A DNA stretch of 64,000 nucleotides, from the NCBI RefSeq assembly GCF_003122365.1, contig NZ_CP029254.1:5768001-5832000 (forward strand). Direction: 5' to 3'. Made by a program: the position numbers and the translations under genes. The DNA is from Streptomyces spongiicola. GTDB taxonomy: Bacteria; Actinomycetota; Actinomycetes; Streptomycetales; Streptomycetaceae. Shown in pieces: positions 33,793-43,700 of the stretch (positions are counted from its first letter, which is position 1; each line of letters opens with the position of its first letter). Under the pieces are notes generated by a model. That model saw only the letters and a program-made list of their open reading frames with translations. It ran no database searches and was not told where the DNA came from.

Positions 33793-35102
33793 TGCGGCAG
33801 CTCCCACAGTCCCTCGGCCAGCCCGTTCACGCTCGGCTTCGGCGCTGGTTCTTGCGGAATCCAGACGCTTTCGTCGATGGCGGCATCGCAGTCGAGCTGT
33901 AGGAGCTGGCCGAATCGGATGCGCTCATCCCGGCTCCTGAACAGGGTGTCATCGCCTTGCAGATAGTCGGCCCAGGCGCGTACGAGCTGGTAGACGGCAT
34001 TGTTGCGTTCCAGCCGCTTGATCTTCTGGACGTACTCGGCGTCGAACAGGGAGTCGCGGTGACCGTCGATGGTGAAGTGGTAGGTGGGGTTGATCTCCAA
34101 AAACCACTGCTCACTCCAGCGGCGGAAGTACAGGCTGGCAGCGTAGTGACGGCAGAAGCTGATCTTGGTCTGGTCGTCCTTGCCGAAATACGGGGTGAAG
34201 AAGGTGCGTCCGCGGCTGCCTCGGTAGCGGCCTTTGATCTTCCGGCGGGACCGGTCGGGCGGGGCCTGCATATAGACGACCTTCTTGGTGGGATGCCAGA
34301 CCAACTCGGGATGGTGGGCGGAGCGCAGCGTGAAGTTCAACAGGGACACGAAGCGCCGCTGCAGGTCGGAGTCCTCGGTGGTCGCCCATTCCTCAGTGAG
34401 GACGGAGGTGACCGGCCCGTCGCAGAGCACGGCCAGCGGGCCCTCGTCCAGTCGGCACAGCGAGAAGATCCGTCCGGCAGCCAGGACGAAGCCGCTCTCG
34501 AACTGGTTGCCGTTCGATCGCATCCGCTCCCAGGCATCGCCGCGGTCACGACAGGGCGTGGACGCCTCGTAGATGAGTGGGGCGAAGCCCTCAACCTTGA
34601 GGAGGTTCGAGACCAGCTGTTCGCTTCCTTCGAGCCGCGGCAACGGCTCCCCCACGGGTACGCCCAGGGCCGACAGCCGGCTGAAGGCGTCGGGGTCGAA
34701 GCGGTCTGCGGCCTTGTCGAACTGAACGACCCGCCGGGCTTTGCGTTCAGGGTCGGCGAACCAGGTGTCGACGCGCTTCCACCATGCTTGTTGGATACGC
34801 AGGTCGACGCAGATGAGCACGACTGGTCGCCTCAGCCGAAGCCAGTAGGCGATGTGGTCGGCCTTGCACGTGAACTTGAATCCCGTCGCCGTCTCGCCCC
34901 GAAATCCGACTTCTGTGCCTTTCACTTGAGCCAGGACGGCGACACCGGTGACTTCCCGGTCGACATCCACGAACTCGATCTGCCCGTCGACGGCGAAGTC
35001 ACGTTTGGTGTCGTTCCACACATGGCCGGCATCGGAGACGGCCTTGTCGACGAATGCTTCACCCCGGTACCCAGCCCGCTGCTGGACACTGCGCTTCGGC
35101 AT
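33789..35102 (-). CDS. DUF4365 nuclease with APAZ-like C-terminus (SPARDA effector)
   Basis: 437 aa from ATG 35102 (GGAG upstream; an in-frame start at 35324 lacks support). Residues 8-110 form a DUF4365 PD-(D/E)xK-like nuclease: RAGYRGEAFVDKAVSDAGHV with Glu15, KRDFAVDGQIEFVD with Asp39, and LAQVKGTE with Gln59/Lys61, a complete active site. The C-terminal 230 residues (LLNFTLRSAHHPELVW ... FGKDDQTKISFCRHYAASLY ... RLERNNAVYQLVRAWADYL) occupy the place of the APAZ domain that binds short Argonautes. DUF4365-APAZ plus short pAgo is the SPARDA arrangement: invader-guided activation of collateral nucleic-acid cleavage. The effector gene itself is intact. Confidence 0.8.
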   Translation of the reverse strand: MPKRSVQQRAGYRGEAFVDKAVSDAGHVWNDTKRDFAVDGQIEFVDVDREVTGVAVLAQVKGTEVGFRGETATGFKFTCKADHIAYWLRLRRPVVLICVDLRIQQAWWKRVDTWFADPERKARRVVQFDKAADRFDPDAFSRLSALGVPVGEPLPRLEGSEQLVSNLLKVEGFAPLIYEASTPCRDRGDAWERMRSNGNQFESGFVLAAGRIFSLCRLDEGPLAVLCDGPVTSVLTEEWATTEDSDLQRRFVSLLNFTLRSAHHPELVWHPTKKVVYMQAPPDRSRRKIKGRYRGSRGRTFFTPYFGKDDQTKISFCRHYAASLYFRRWSEQWFLEINPTYHFTIDGHRDSLFDAEYVQKIKRLERNNAVYQLVRAWADYLQGDDTLFRSRDERIRFGQLLQLDCDAAIDESVWIPQEPAPKPSVNGLAEGLWELPQ

Positions 35103-35394
35103 CCGATCAGTGCTCCGAGAAACGCACACATGTGCGCTCCGCAGCCCTGCTGAATCTGGGCGGCCGACGGCGCGCTTTGTTGTCCCACCCCATGCAGTGA
35201 TCCTCCGTCGTTCGCGCGTGGTCCGAGTCAACTCAGGATAAGAGGGACCACTGACAATGACCTGTGCACGTCCTTCGGGAAGAGTGAACCCGGAGGCTGG
35301 GTACCTGAAAGTTTCGGGGTCCACACGGCAGCGGGGCCTGCTGAATGATCAACCTTTGTTTGGCTTGGGGCGAAGCGGCCGCGGGCGCGGCGAC

Positions 35395-35880
35395 GGCCGA
35401 ACTCCTCGAGTTCGGCCGTGGTCAAGAGGCGGCACGCAGCGAACACGTCGATCAGATCACGCGGCTCCGCAGTCGGCGAGAGCGCGGATCTTCGTCCCGA
35501 TCACGTCCTCCTCCGCGAGGACAAGCCTGTACGGGTTCTGGGGGACGGCCGCCAGAAGATCTCCTTGAGAATGCCGACCTCACGTCCTGCCCGGTGGCTG
35601 GTCCGGTTACGGTTAAACGGGGGGCCAGCGGGGCGGTCTCGAGCGCCTGCACCTTCCAGTCCCGGCTTCCAGACCCCTACGGAGGGGCTGCGATGGCGGC
35701 CGCGGGCGCCGGGTTGTCGGTGGCGACATCGAGGTCCTGGCGGGGGCGGTTTACAAGGTGGTGCGCCCGCACGGTGTATCCGCCAGTGAGGACCAGGGGC
35801 GTACGGGGAGCCGAGCGCAGTCACATCCGCCAGCAGCCACGTGTGGAGCCCCGGCATGTCCGTCACGTGGCTGCCCGAGT
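35395..35880 (-). pseudogene. Decayed AbiEii-type nucleotidyltransferase toxin
   Basis: Minus-strand fragments in three frames spell parts of one protein: LLADVTALGSPYAP, VQALETAPLAPRLTVTGPATGQ, EVGILKEIFWRPS and LIDVFAACRLLTTAELEEFGRRRARGRF. This order matches Streptomyces AbiEii/AbiGii-like nucleotidyltransferases that follow the gene described at 35863. Several frameshifts and loss of the C-terminus near 35395 make it nonfunctional. Identification rests on remembered family patterns. Confidence 0.5.
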
Positions 35881-36254
35881 GCGGGAGGCGAGCTCGGGGA
35901 AAGTGTCCTCCCAGACAGTGCGCACGGTGCGACCGACGAGTGTGCATAGCATTGGCCACAGCTGGAGGAGCAGGTCCTGGTTGAGATAGAGGGGCAGATC
36001 ATCGTGCAGGCCCTCGTGTAGGGCGGTGCGCTGCAGGCCCATGCGCTGGCGTGGCTTGCTGAGGTCGTGCGAAGTCATCCCGGACCAAGCCATGTGCGGC
36101 GGCAGCGCCACGCCCCCTGAGTGGGTCCCTGCAGCTCGGCCAGCGACTCCGGTAGGCGCCGCCGCAACTTCTCCCGGTACAACGCGAGATCCTCGGCGTT
36201 CGCTCCCGAGAGGGCCCTCGGCGCGGGTGCGGGGCGCTGTGGGCTGGAAGGCAT
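35863..36254 (-). pseudogene. AbiEii-associated helical protein with one frameshift
   Basis: ATG at 36254. First frame: EDLALYREKLRRRLPESLAE to LQGPTQG; second frame, from about 36110: VALPPHMAWSGMTSHDLSKP, RMGLQRTALHEGLHDDLPLY, LNQDLLLQLWPMLCTLVGRT, VRTVWEDTFPELAS. One extra G in the five-G run at about 36105-36120 would restore a protein of about 131 aa. Such a gene is regularly paired with an AbiEii-type toxin in Streptomyces, and the toxin relic lies immediately downstream. Confidence 0.6.
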
Positions 36255-36497
36255 GACTCCATTGTCGTGGCCGGCCAAGTGGTGCGGATCATGATGTGCG
36301 AGCCGGTGTCCGCAGTGAACGCAGTCGAGCTCACGCAGGGGGAGCTGGTCGTGCCAGCCAGTTCCGCCCCCAGGAGAGATGGCTAGGTCGTCATGACGCT
36401 CGTTTGACGCTCTGGGCGTCCGTACGCAGGACAGCGAGCCGAGAAAGAGGCTTTGACCTGGCCTTTTCCGAGACTCGCTCAGGCCGACATCTTTCCG

Positions 36498-36554
36498 ATG
36501 ACCTCGCATGTGGAGTGCGTGGCGATCCTTGAGCCTGCGGTGAAGGGGCTCTGA
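36498..36554 (+). CDS. Conserved 18-aa micro-ORF, copy 1
   Basis: Encodes MTSHVECVAILEPAVKGL. Two further copies (45513-45569, 46910-46966) on the same strand keep HVECVAILEP unchanged while their DNA differs only at third codon positions in those ten codons. Each is bracketed by TGACCTG motifs. No Shine-Dalgarno seen; translation would be leaderless or coupled. Function unknown. Confidence 0.4.
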   Translation: MTSHVECVAILEPAVKGL

Positions 36555-36706
36555 CCTGTGGTTTTGTAGGTTTCTCAGGCGAGGCCGGGCGCGCTCGACC
36601 TGTTTCCCGAAGTCCATGATGTGCCTGCGTTCGACAGAAGTCGGTTCGCCTAAAGATGCAAAGTGGGCCATGACCTGCAGCTTCATCGCCTCACGCCCGA
36701 ATTGCC

Positions 36707-36957
36707 CGTGTCTCTAGGCGCTGACATTCCCGCTGGTCAAGGAGTTGGCGAGAGAGGCATGATTCTCTGACAATGCCACAAGATCCGAGGGTGATTCATC
36801 ACCTTTCGCCACTTTTGCGGGCTTGCCTCGGCGTAGCGCGATGGGGCTAGAAACCCGCTATGTGATCGGATAGCGTGGTTGCAACGCCCCAGCATCAAGG
36901 GGCCCTTGGCGGTCATCACCGCGCTGACCAGCAAGAATGTCAGAGCCTAGAGACACG
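36707..36957. mobile_element. MITE-like element, 251 bp
   Basis: Imperfect terminal inverted repeats of 33 bp: left end begins CGTGTCTCTAGGCGCTGACATT, and the right end read inward begins CGTGTCTCTAGGCTCTGACA. The repeats then both continue through GCTGGTCA. The interior has no ORF and lower GC. This is the structure of a miniature element mobilised in trans. A target duplication is not evident. Confidence 0.6.
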
Positions 36958-37775
36958 CCCCCTCTCCATGACCTAGTGCATCCTCCCTGGTCAGACCTCA
37001 CCTTGTGACTCTAGGTGATGGGAATTCTGTCGAACCCAGGATGTGGAGGCTTGCCGTATGTTTGGGAGAGCTTCCGACTAGCCGTTTCGACAGCTGCCAG
37101 GAGGGCCCCGGGCTGCGGACCGCGATATTCGCATGGACGGCCGGTGCCACTCGTGACGCTCACCTGACGCTCGTTCTGATGGCATGTCAGGGATTTGTTG
37201 CTGGGCGGTCCGGAGGTCGAAGAGCAGGGGAAGGAGGTCGCCCGAGGCGGGGTGCGGCTGTTCCTGTCGGAGCACAGTGGCAATGCCGACACATCGGCCT
37301 CCCTCCGCATTCGGAATGTCGAAGCCTAGCTTCCGAGTTCGGAGTGCAGGCGAAGGACGCTCCGTGGGCGCGGGAGATTGACGCTACATCACCTGCGAAA
37401 CCGTCAAGCCCCCGACGGTGGCTACCGGGGGTCGAGAACGCAGCCATTGCCAGATGCGGCACTAAGTCTGTCAAGGCCCCATGGGCAGCGGATGATCTGG
37501 AACTCCTTCAACGACCAACGCCCTCAGAGCGGCGGCCAGGTTCTGCGGGCCGAACAGCTCCGCGCCGCGGTACTCGGCGATCTCCTTCACGTCCCACCGT
37601 CGGATCGCCGTGCTGCTCTCCGCCGCGAGCTCATCCTCCGAGAGGGCGCCGACCGGTTCGAACGCACGGGTACCGCAATCCGTCTCGGGGTGAATATGGT
37701 TTCGCGTGCGCCCTGTTGCCAGCGACAACCCGTGTCCGGGTCGGCGGTACGGCGCCGCGGGGTCTCGGGCTGCGG

Positions 37776-38334
37776 TCAACCGCTGTGCTTGAAACCCTTG
37801 CTTGTGCGGTCGAGCGGGTCGTCGGGCAGTGAGAGGAAGCGGGCCCGCAATGCGTCCCACGCGTTGAGCCGGGTGAAGTCGGGGGTGTCGAGAATCTCCT
37901 GGCGGTCAGTGAGGAACGGGTTGGGCAGCAGGACGGTCATCATCTGCTCGTCGCGGCCGTTGAACAGGCGGATCCCCCAGCTGACGGGTGAGCCGTCGGA
38001 GCCGATGCTGCGGTAGAGCTCAGTGTGGGAGCAGCGGCGGATGCGGCCGAGTTCGGGGCCGGAGGCGGTGTGCTCGCCGATGCACAGGTGGAAGTGCCAG
38101 GCACCGAAGTCGACGGTGGCGTAGCGGTCGTTCATGGTGATGGCGGTGGGCGCGTTCGGGGCGCCGACCTCCCAGTCGGCGCCTTCGATGATGGGCCGAA
38201 GTGGATGTGCTGCCAGTGGTCGGTGAAGACGGTGGTGACGAGGTCGAGGAGGGTGGCCTCGTCGACCGGGAGGGGCCAGACGTGCTGGGTGCCGCCGCCC
38301 GGGTTTCGACGACGGTCGGCTCGGTGGTGGTCAT
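37776..38334 (-). pseudogene. DUF7676-like protein with two single-base deletions
   Basis: ATG at 38334 (MTTTEPTVVETR), then a shift into GGGTQHVWPLPVDEATLLDL, then a second shift into YATVDFGAWHFHLCIGEH, RLFNGRDEQMMTVLLPNPFL and DALRARFLSLPDDPLDRTS, ending at 37776. Adding one G to a GGG run and one C to a CCC run restores about 187 aa. The family (DUF7676, tentative) is of unknown function and occurs with siderophore/haem ABC genes, which also lie next door here. Confidence 0.6.
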
Positions 38335-39045
38335 GGGGTCTTCTCCTTTCCTTGGGGTTGAGGACGCAGTCGCCGCAGGTGCCCGTGCCTGGCACGCGGT
38401 AGTACAGGCAGCAGCTGCGGCGTCGGAAGGCGAGTGGTCCGGGAGGAGTGAAGCGGTAGGTGCCGGTGCCCGCCAGCGGTGGCCGGTCCAGCAGGCCGCG
38501 GACGAGACGTACGAGGGGGAGCAAGGGGGCCGTCGTCTTGGCCAGCAGGACGCGGTGGGCTCCGATCAGCGCCGAGGCGGCGTTGCCGCGCAGGGTGTGC
38601 GGGGATACGCCCGGCACGTGCCGTACGGCGTCGGCCCAGGGGGCCAGGTTCTGGACGGCGACGGTGTGGAGCAGGGCCGGGAGCGGTTCCTGGTCGACTG
38701 CTCTGAGGTCGGGGAGTCACAGGTCGAGGGGGCCGGAGGCGGGCAGGCGCCACCACAGCCGGTCGGGCGCCAGGTCGGGGACGCGGCCAGTGAGCGCGGC
38801 GCAGGCCAGGGCGACCGACCAGAGCCGGGAGGCGGTGCCCAGGTGCAGGATGGAGGCCGCAACCCTGGGCTGGTCGATGCCCAGCCGCCCGGAGACGGCT
38901 TCTACGCAGCTCCAGCGTGCCGCTGTGTTCGTACAGGTCGGTCAGCGGACGGAAGCCCTCCGCTTCGGGGCGCGGGCGGGTGGCCACGGCGAGGGCCAAT
39001 GGTGGAGATCCGTGCCAGGGCGTCGGGGGTGAGGGTCGTGGTCAC
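38331..39045 (-). pseudogene. FhuF-like (2Fe-2S) siderophore-iron reductase relic
   Basis: GTG at 39045 (TTTLTPDALARISTIG), shifted to VATRPRPEAEGFRPLTDLYE, shifted again to CVEAVSGRLGIDQPRVAASI and LHLGTASRLWSVALACAALTG. An in-frame TGA then replaces the expected Trp in LDL-W-LPDLRA. The C-terminus keeps RRRSCCLYYRVPGTGTCGDC, the C-C-x10-C-x2-C iron-sulfur motif of FhuF. Two frameshifts and one nonsense codon show decay. Confidence 0.7.
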
Positions 39046-40121
39046 CACGTCCGCACCGTCCGCGTGAGTACGTGGAAGCCTCGGACGTGGACGGTCTGTC
39101 CCTCCGGTCCGGTGAGGGCGAGCCGGTCGGTGCCGTCCCAGCGCACCTGCCGGTCGGCGGGTGGGTCCACCCGGTAGGCGACGGCCAGTCCTTCCCGGGC
39201 GAGGGCGCGTTCGAGGAGGGGGAGCACATCGGCCGGTGCATCCACCGCCACCGCGGCGCGTGCGGTGCGGCGCAGGCCGAAAGGTGCGGACGCCGGGTCG
39301 AAGGCGAGGTGGTCGGCGTCGAAGGCGGCGGCGACCGCGCCGCTGCGGATCAGGTCCTCAGGCGCCCCGGCATGGACACGGGATTCGTGGTCGACGAGCT
39401 AGACTGCGTCGGCCACCCGCAGGGCCAATTCCAGGTCGTGGGTGCTGACCACGATGGTCAGGCCCCTGTCCCGGGCGAGGTCGCGCAGCAACACCGTGAG
39501 CGCCACGCGTGAGGGGACGTTGAGGAAGGCGGTCGGCTCGTCGAGGAGGACGAACTCGGGTTCCTGGGCGAGGGCGCGGGCGGTCAGGACGCGCTGGCGC
39601 TCGCCGTCGGAGAGCTCGGCGGCCGGCCGGTCCGCCAGATGTCCCGCGCCCACTGCCCGCAGGGACCACTCGACGGTCGCGTGATCGACCGCCGTGAGGC
39701 GTTCTGTGAACCCGGTGTGCGGGTGGCGGCCGAGCCCGGCCAGTTCCCGTACGGACAGCAGCCCGGGGTCCACCCGGTCGGTCAGGACGACCGCCAGTTG
39801 CCGAGCGAGCGAGGACGGTGACGCCTGCGCAAGGTCGGTTCCGCCGATCCGTATCCGGCCGTCGAGCGGCGGCAGCAGTCCGCACAGAGTCCTCATGAGC
39901 GTGGACTTGCCCGCGCCGTTGGGGCCGAGTAGGACGGTCAACTCGCCGGACCATGCTTCGAGGTCGAGCCCCGCGAGCACGGCCCGCTCCGCTCCGCGCC
40001 CGCGTCGCGGCGACCGGGTGCGGTAGCCGACGGCGAGCCCCTGCGTGACCAGGCCGCCGGAGCGGACCGGCCCGCCGGTCGTGTCCGTAGCGGCTCGGTC
40101 ATGGTGTCGGTCATGAGGCAA
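39042..40121 (-). pseudogene. FecE-type ABC ATPase with internal TAG
   Basis: Walker A LLGPNGAGKSTLM, signature ELSDGERQRVL, Walker B FVLLDEPTA and VVSTHDLELAL are all present in one frame. A TAG at 39399-39401 interrupts after LRVADAV where related proteins have Trp; the same frame then continues LVDHESRVHAGAPEDLIRSG to a stop at 39042. The N-terminal start is also compromised: the ATG at 40114 that overlaps the permease stop is out of frame. Iron-siderophore import ATPase, now nonfunctional or truncated. Confidence 0.78.
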
Positions 40122-40360
40122 CTCCTTGTACGCCTCGGCGGCTGCGGATCAGGAACGCGATGACGACGGGGGCGCCGAACAGCGAGGTGATGGCGTTCAG
40201 CGGCAGCACGGAGTCGGTGTCGGGCGGCTGGCTCAGCGGCGCGCACGCCAGCGCCAGGAACGCTCCGGCGAGCATGGACGCGGGGATCAGCGCCCGGTGG
40301 TCCGAGGTGCCCAGCGCCACCCGCGTCAGATGGGGGACCGCCAGGCCGAGGATGGAGTGT
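40111..40360 (-). pseudogene. FecCD-type iron permease, C-terminal fragment
   Basis: ILGLAVPHLTRVALGTSDHR, ASMLAGAFLALACAPLSQ and NAITSLFGAPVVIAFLIRSR are the last helices of a FecCD permease. The upstream seven-eighths of the gene is missing; homology ends abruptly near 40360, a deletion or recombination junction. Confidence 0.72.
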
Positions 40361-40491
40361 GCCGTAGAACATGCAAGAGGGGCTGTGGCTGGGGCGGAAG
40401 CTGCGCGCGTAGGTCGGAACTCGCGCCCGGGCCCGGTTCGGCGGCGACCGGGAAGCGGCGGACCCTGGAAGTAGGAATCCTGGAGGCTGCC

Positions 40492-40625
40492 ATGGAGATC
40501 GTGGAGGAGCGCCCGTACCGCTACCGCATCGATCCGCGGCGCGACATGAGGGTGTCCGGGATCGTGTTCGCCTCGAGCGCTGCTGCGGGACGCCGAGAAG
40601 TCGTTGGAGCAGGTCGCCAACGTGG
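40492..40625 (+). pseudogene. RtcB RNA-ligase N-terminal fragment
   Basis: MEIVEERPYRYRIDPRRDMR then VSGIVFASSA, a frameshift, and LLRDAEKSLEQVANVARL: the opening of bacterial RtcB. Nothing of the catalytic domain follows. Debris at the junction between the iron-uptake relics and the CHAT locus. Confidence 0.65.
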
Positions 40626-40706
40626 CGCGCCTCGTCTACCGCCGCGTACCCGGTGGGTCCACCTTCGCCAGTCCCCAGGTCGTTCGGTCACCAACCGAAC
40701 GACCTC

Positions 40707-43700
40707 TTACGGGCCTACATGGACGTACGGTGCCCAGCCCATCACGTCGTCGGGGTGATGTGCCCGTACGGCGTGCAATGCGGCGTGGAGCGCGGTCGCC
40801 GGGTTAGGCGCGGGCCGACGAGACATGTGCTCGTACACGAGGTCGGTGATGTCCGACGCGAGGGTGTCGTCGATGGACCACAGGGTGCCGACGACGTCCC
40901 TGAAGCCGGCGAGTTGGAGTGCTGTGGCGAAGCTGATGGCCTCGTCGGCCAGGACGATGCCGCCGCGCGAGGTTTCGCAGGCTGAGAGGAAAGCGAACTG
41001 CGCATGCGGCAACCGGAGATTCACGATGTCGCGCAGTGTCAGCGGACCGTCGTGCAGGATGAGCGCGCCGCGCGACGGGTGACCGAGGTCCTGCCTGCCA
41101 TGGCACGCGAAGTGTGCCCAGGAGCAGTGGGTGAGGGCCTCTCGAACCGACGGCGCCGTGGCGGCGGGGCCGGTGACGAGTTCGGCGTCCGGGTGCCGCC
41201 GGTGCACTGCCCGGGCTTCCTGCTCGGCGGCCGGAAGGTCGGGCCAGCCCGGAGTCGAGGGCATGGAGACGATGAGGCCGCGTGCGGCCTCCCTGGCGCT
41301 CGGCGGCCGGGGGTGCGTCAAGGGGTGCTTCGGCGGATGCGTTCGGGTGTACAGCAGGGCCCGCAGTGTGGGGGTGTAGGACGAGACGACGCGGTCCAGC
41401 ACCGCGTCACCGCCGCTCTCCGGGCGATGATGTCCCGCAGCGTGCATGGGCAGCAGCGTGAACAGTCCGGTGGGGCACCACCACAGACGGGGCCACTCGG
41501 TCCCGGGGCCGATCGGCTTGGTGTGGCCCAGCGCTTCCAGCACCGGCTTGGCGACGACTGCCCACAGCCAGGACAGGCCGTCCACGAGGGCCTCACTGGC
41601 CCTTAGCGGTGACGGTTCGCCGTCGACAGCGCGGGTGAAGCGGATGACCCGGTTGGCCACGTGCCGCTCGTCCAGCTTGAGGTCGAGCACCTGCACCCCC
41701 GCCCCGCTCAGGAGCAGGGCGTAGCACCCGTATCGGCTCGCGCACAGGAGGACCACCGGCCCGCGCTCCGCGGCGACGAGTAGCTTGGCGAAGGGCCGCG
41801 GCCGCAGGAAGTCGGCAAGGTCGGATACTTTGCGTATGTCGGCGAGGACCTCCTCCCGCTCCCGGGCGAGGGCCGCGCGTCGGTCGTTCGCACGCCGGCG
41901 CTCGTGCACCTCCTCCGCGGCCGTGCTGTACGAACCGTCGGGCAGCCGGTCCAGTTCGTCGAGGACCTGACGGAGCCGGTGGTCGAGCTCCGGCGCCAGG
42001 GCGCGCAGCTCGCTATGGTCGGTACGGGCTTCCAGGGCCTGGGCGAGCAGGATGCCACGGCCCTGTTCGATGAGTTCCACCGCGCGTTCCGCCCGGTCGG
42101 CCCGTACGGCGACGGCGGCGGCGTGCGCGACCAAGTTCGGGTGTTCCGCGATCAGGCGCTCCCGGTCGGCCCGGTCCAGGCCGCGCCAGGCGGTCAGCTC
42201 CAGCTGCTCCAGGGCGAGGGTGAAGGACTCGACAGCGCCGGTGAAGTCCTCCGAGTCGGCCGCGAGGTACCCGGCCGCGACGGCCGCCCAGGCGCGGTCC
42301 CGGGCCGGTGCGGAGGTGATCGAGGAGGCGTCGCGCAGTGCCTGCAGCGCCTGCTCGCGGTCGGCGGGGTCTGCGCCGGCGCGGTCCCGCAGTGCGTACC
42401 CCAACGTCATCAGGGTGTCCCTGCGGTACGGGTGGTCTTTGGGTAGGAGCGCGTCGGCCTCTCTCAGCGCCCCGATGGCCTCGTCGAGCTGGTCCACCGC
42501 CGAGAAGTGGTCGGCGTACGCCATCAGGGCCTCGGCGAAGCCGCGCAGCAGGTACGGCCGCTGGTAGCTGCCGACCCCGCACGCCTCGACCGCCGCCCGG
42601 CCTGCCTCGACGGCATCGGTGAGATCGCGGGGGTCGTGTTTCGACGTGAAGCGCTTCTGTAGGACACCGGCCAAGAGGCGCAGGCCGCGGGGCCGGTCCG
42701 GATGGCCATCTGTGGTGAGCGAGAGGGCGTGCCGTATGTGGGCGGCGGCTTCATCATGTCGGTCGACTCCGTTCGGGACCGTTCCGGGGTGGCCCTGGAG
42801 CGCCGCCGCCAGGTTCATCAGTCGGCTCGGCAGGTCCGGATGGTCGCGCGGGGTGGTCCGGACCGCCTCGAACTGTGCTTCCAGCGCCTCGGTGGCGGAT
42901 TCGAACCGACCGGTGTGACCGTAGTGCTGGCTCAGGGCCGTGGCGAGGTTGGTGAGGTAGGCGGCGCGGTACTGGTCGTAGCCGGGGGCACCGTACGCTG
43001 CCTCGCGTAACGCCCGGATGGCGAGGTCCAGCCTGTCCAGGTCCCCTTCGCGCTCGTACAGTCTGATCGCGATGTGCCCGAGAGTCGAGAAGCACTTCGG
43101 GCGGTACGGGTCACCCTCAGGGAGCACGTCTTCGGCCATGAGCGTCACGTTGTAGGCTCGGGTCAGGGAATCCGCGTCGCCCGTGTACTCGTACCGGCGG
43201 GTGAGCACATTCCCGAGCATGATGAGGGACTCCGCCCACACTACGTCCTGCCGTGGGTTCGCCCGTACGGCGAACAGGCACAAGGCGACGGCGTCGTCGA
43301 GTAGCCGGGCATCTCCGTTGATCTCCGCCTCTTTGAGCAGGTTGACGCCCCGGGCCGTCAACGCGGTCAGTTGACTTGTGGGCGTGTCGCGTATCGGTTC
43401 CCCTTGCTCCATAAACACTTCCAACAGGTCGGTGGGTACGCAGTGCGGGGCCACCTGGCTCACCATCTTGTAGAACAGACCGCCGCGCCCGGCGTCCGCG
43501 TCCGAGCCGTCGTACTGGAAGCGTTGCCAGTGGAAGCTGGCCAGCAGCACGGCGACGTTGAACGCCCGCGCGGTCTCCACCTTCTCGGTCTGGGGAGCCA
43601 GCCAGTCGATGGCGTAGTAGAGGCGCTCGGCGAGCTGTTGTGCCTCGGGGCCCCGCAGGACTGCGGGGTCGCCGCTGGCGGAGAAGGCGGCGAGCCGGTC

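Larger units (their letters stand above)
36255..37775. other. Long gene-free stretch with repeats and a MITE
   Basis: No supported full gene. Contains TGACGCTC doublets (36394, 37154), one copy of a conserved micro-ORF (36498-36554), a MITE (36707-36957), and between about 37471 and 37700 a minus-strand protein-like frame (GTRAFEPVGALSEDELAAES, AIRRWDVKEIAEYRGAELFG) that I cannot assign and that lacks a start. Base composition is less GC-rich than the neighbours around the MITE. Confidence 0.5.

Noticed and set aside
33220..33807. Whole 195-codon minus-strand ORF as a gene
   Set aside because: Only codons 6-91 (Argonaute N-terminus) are real; the remainder is transposon sequence read through.
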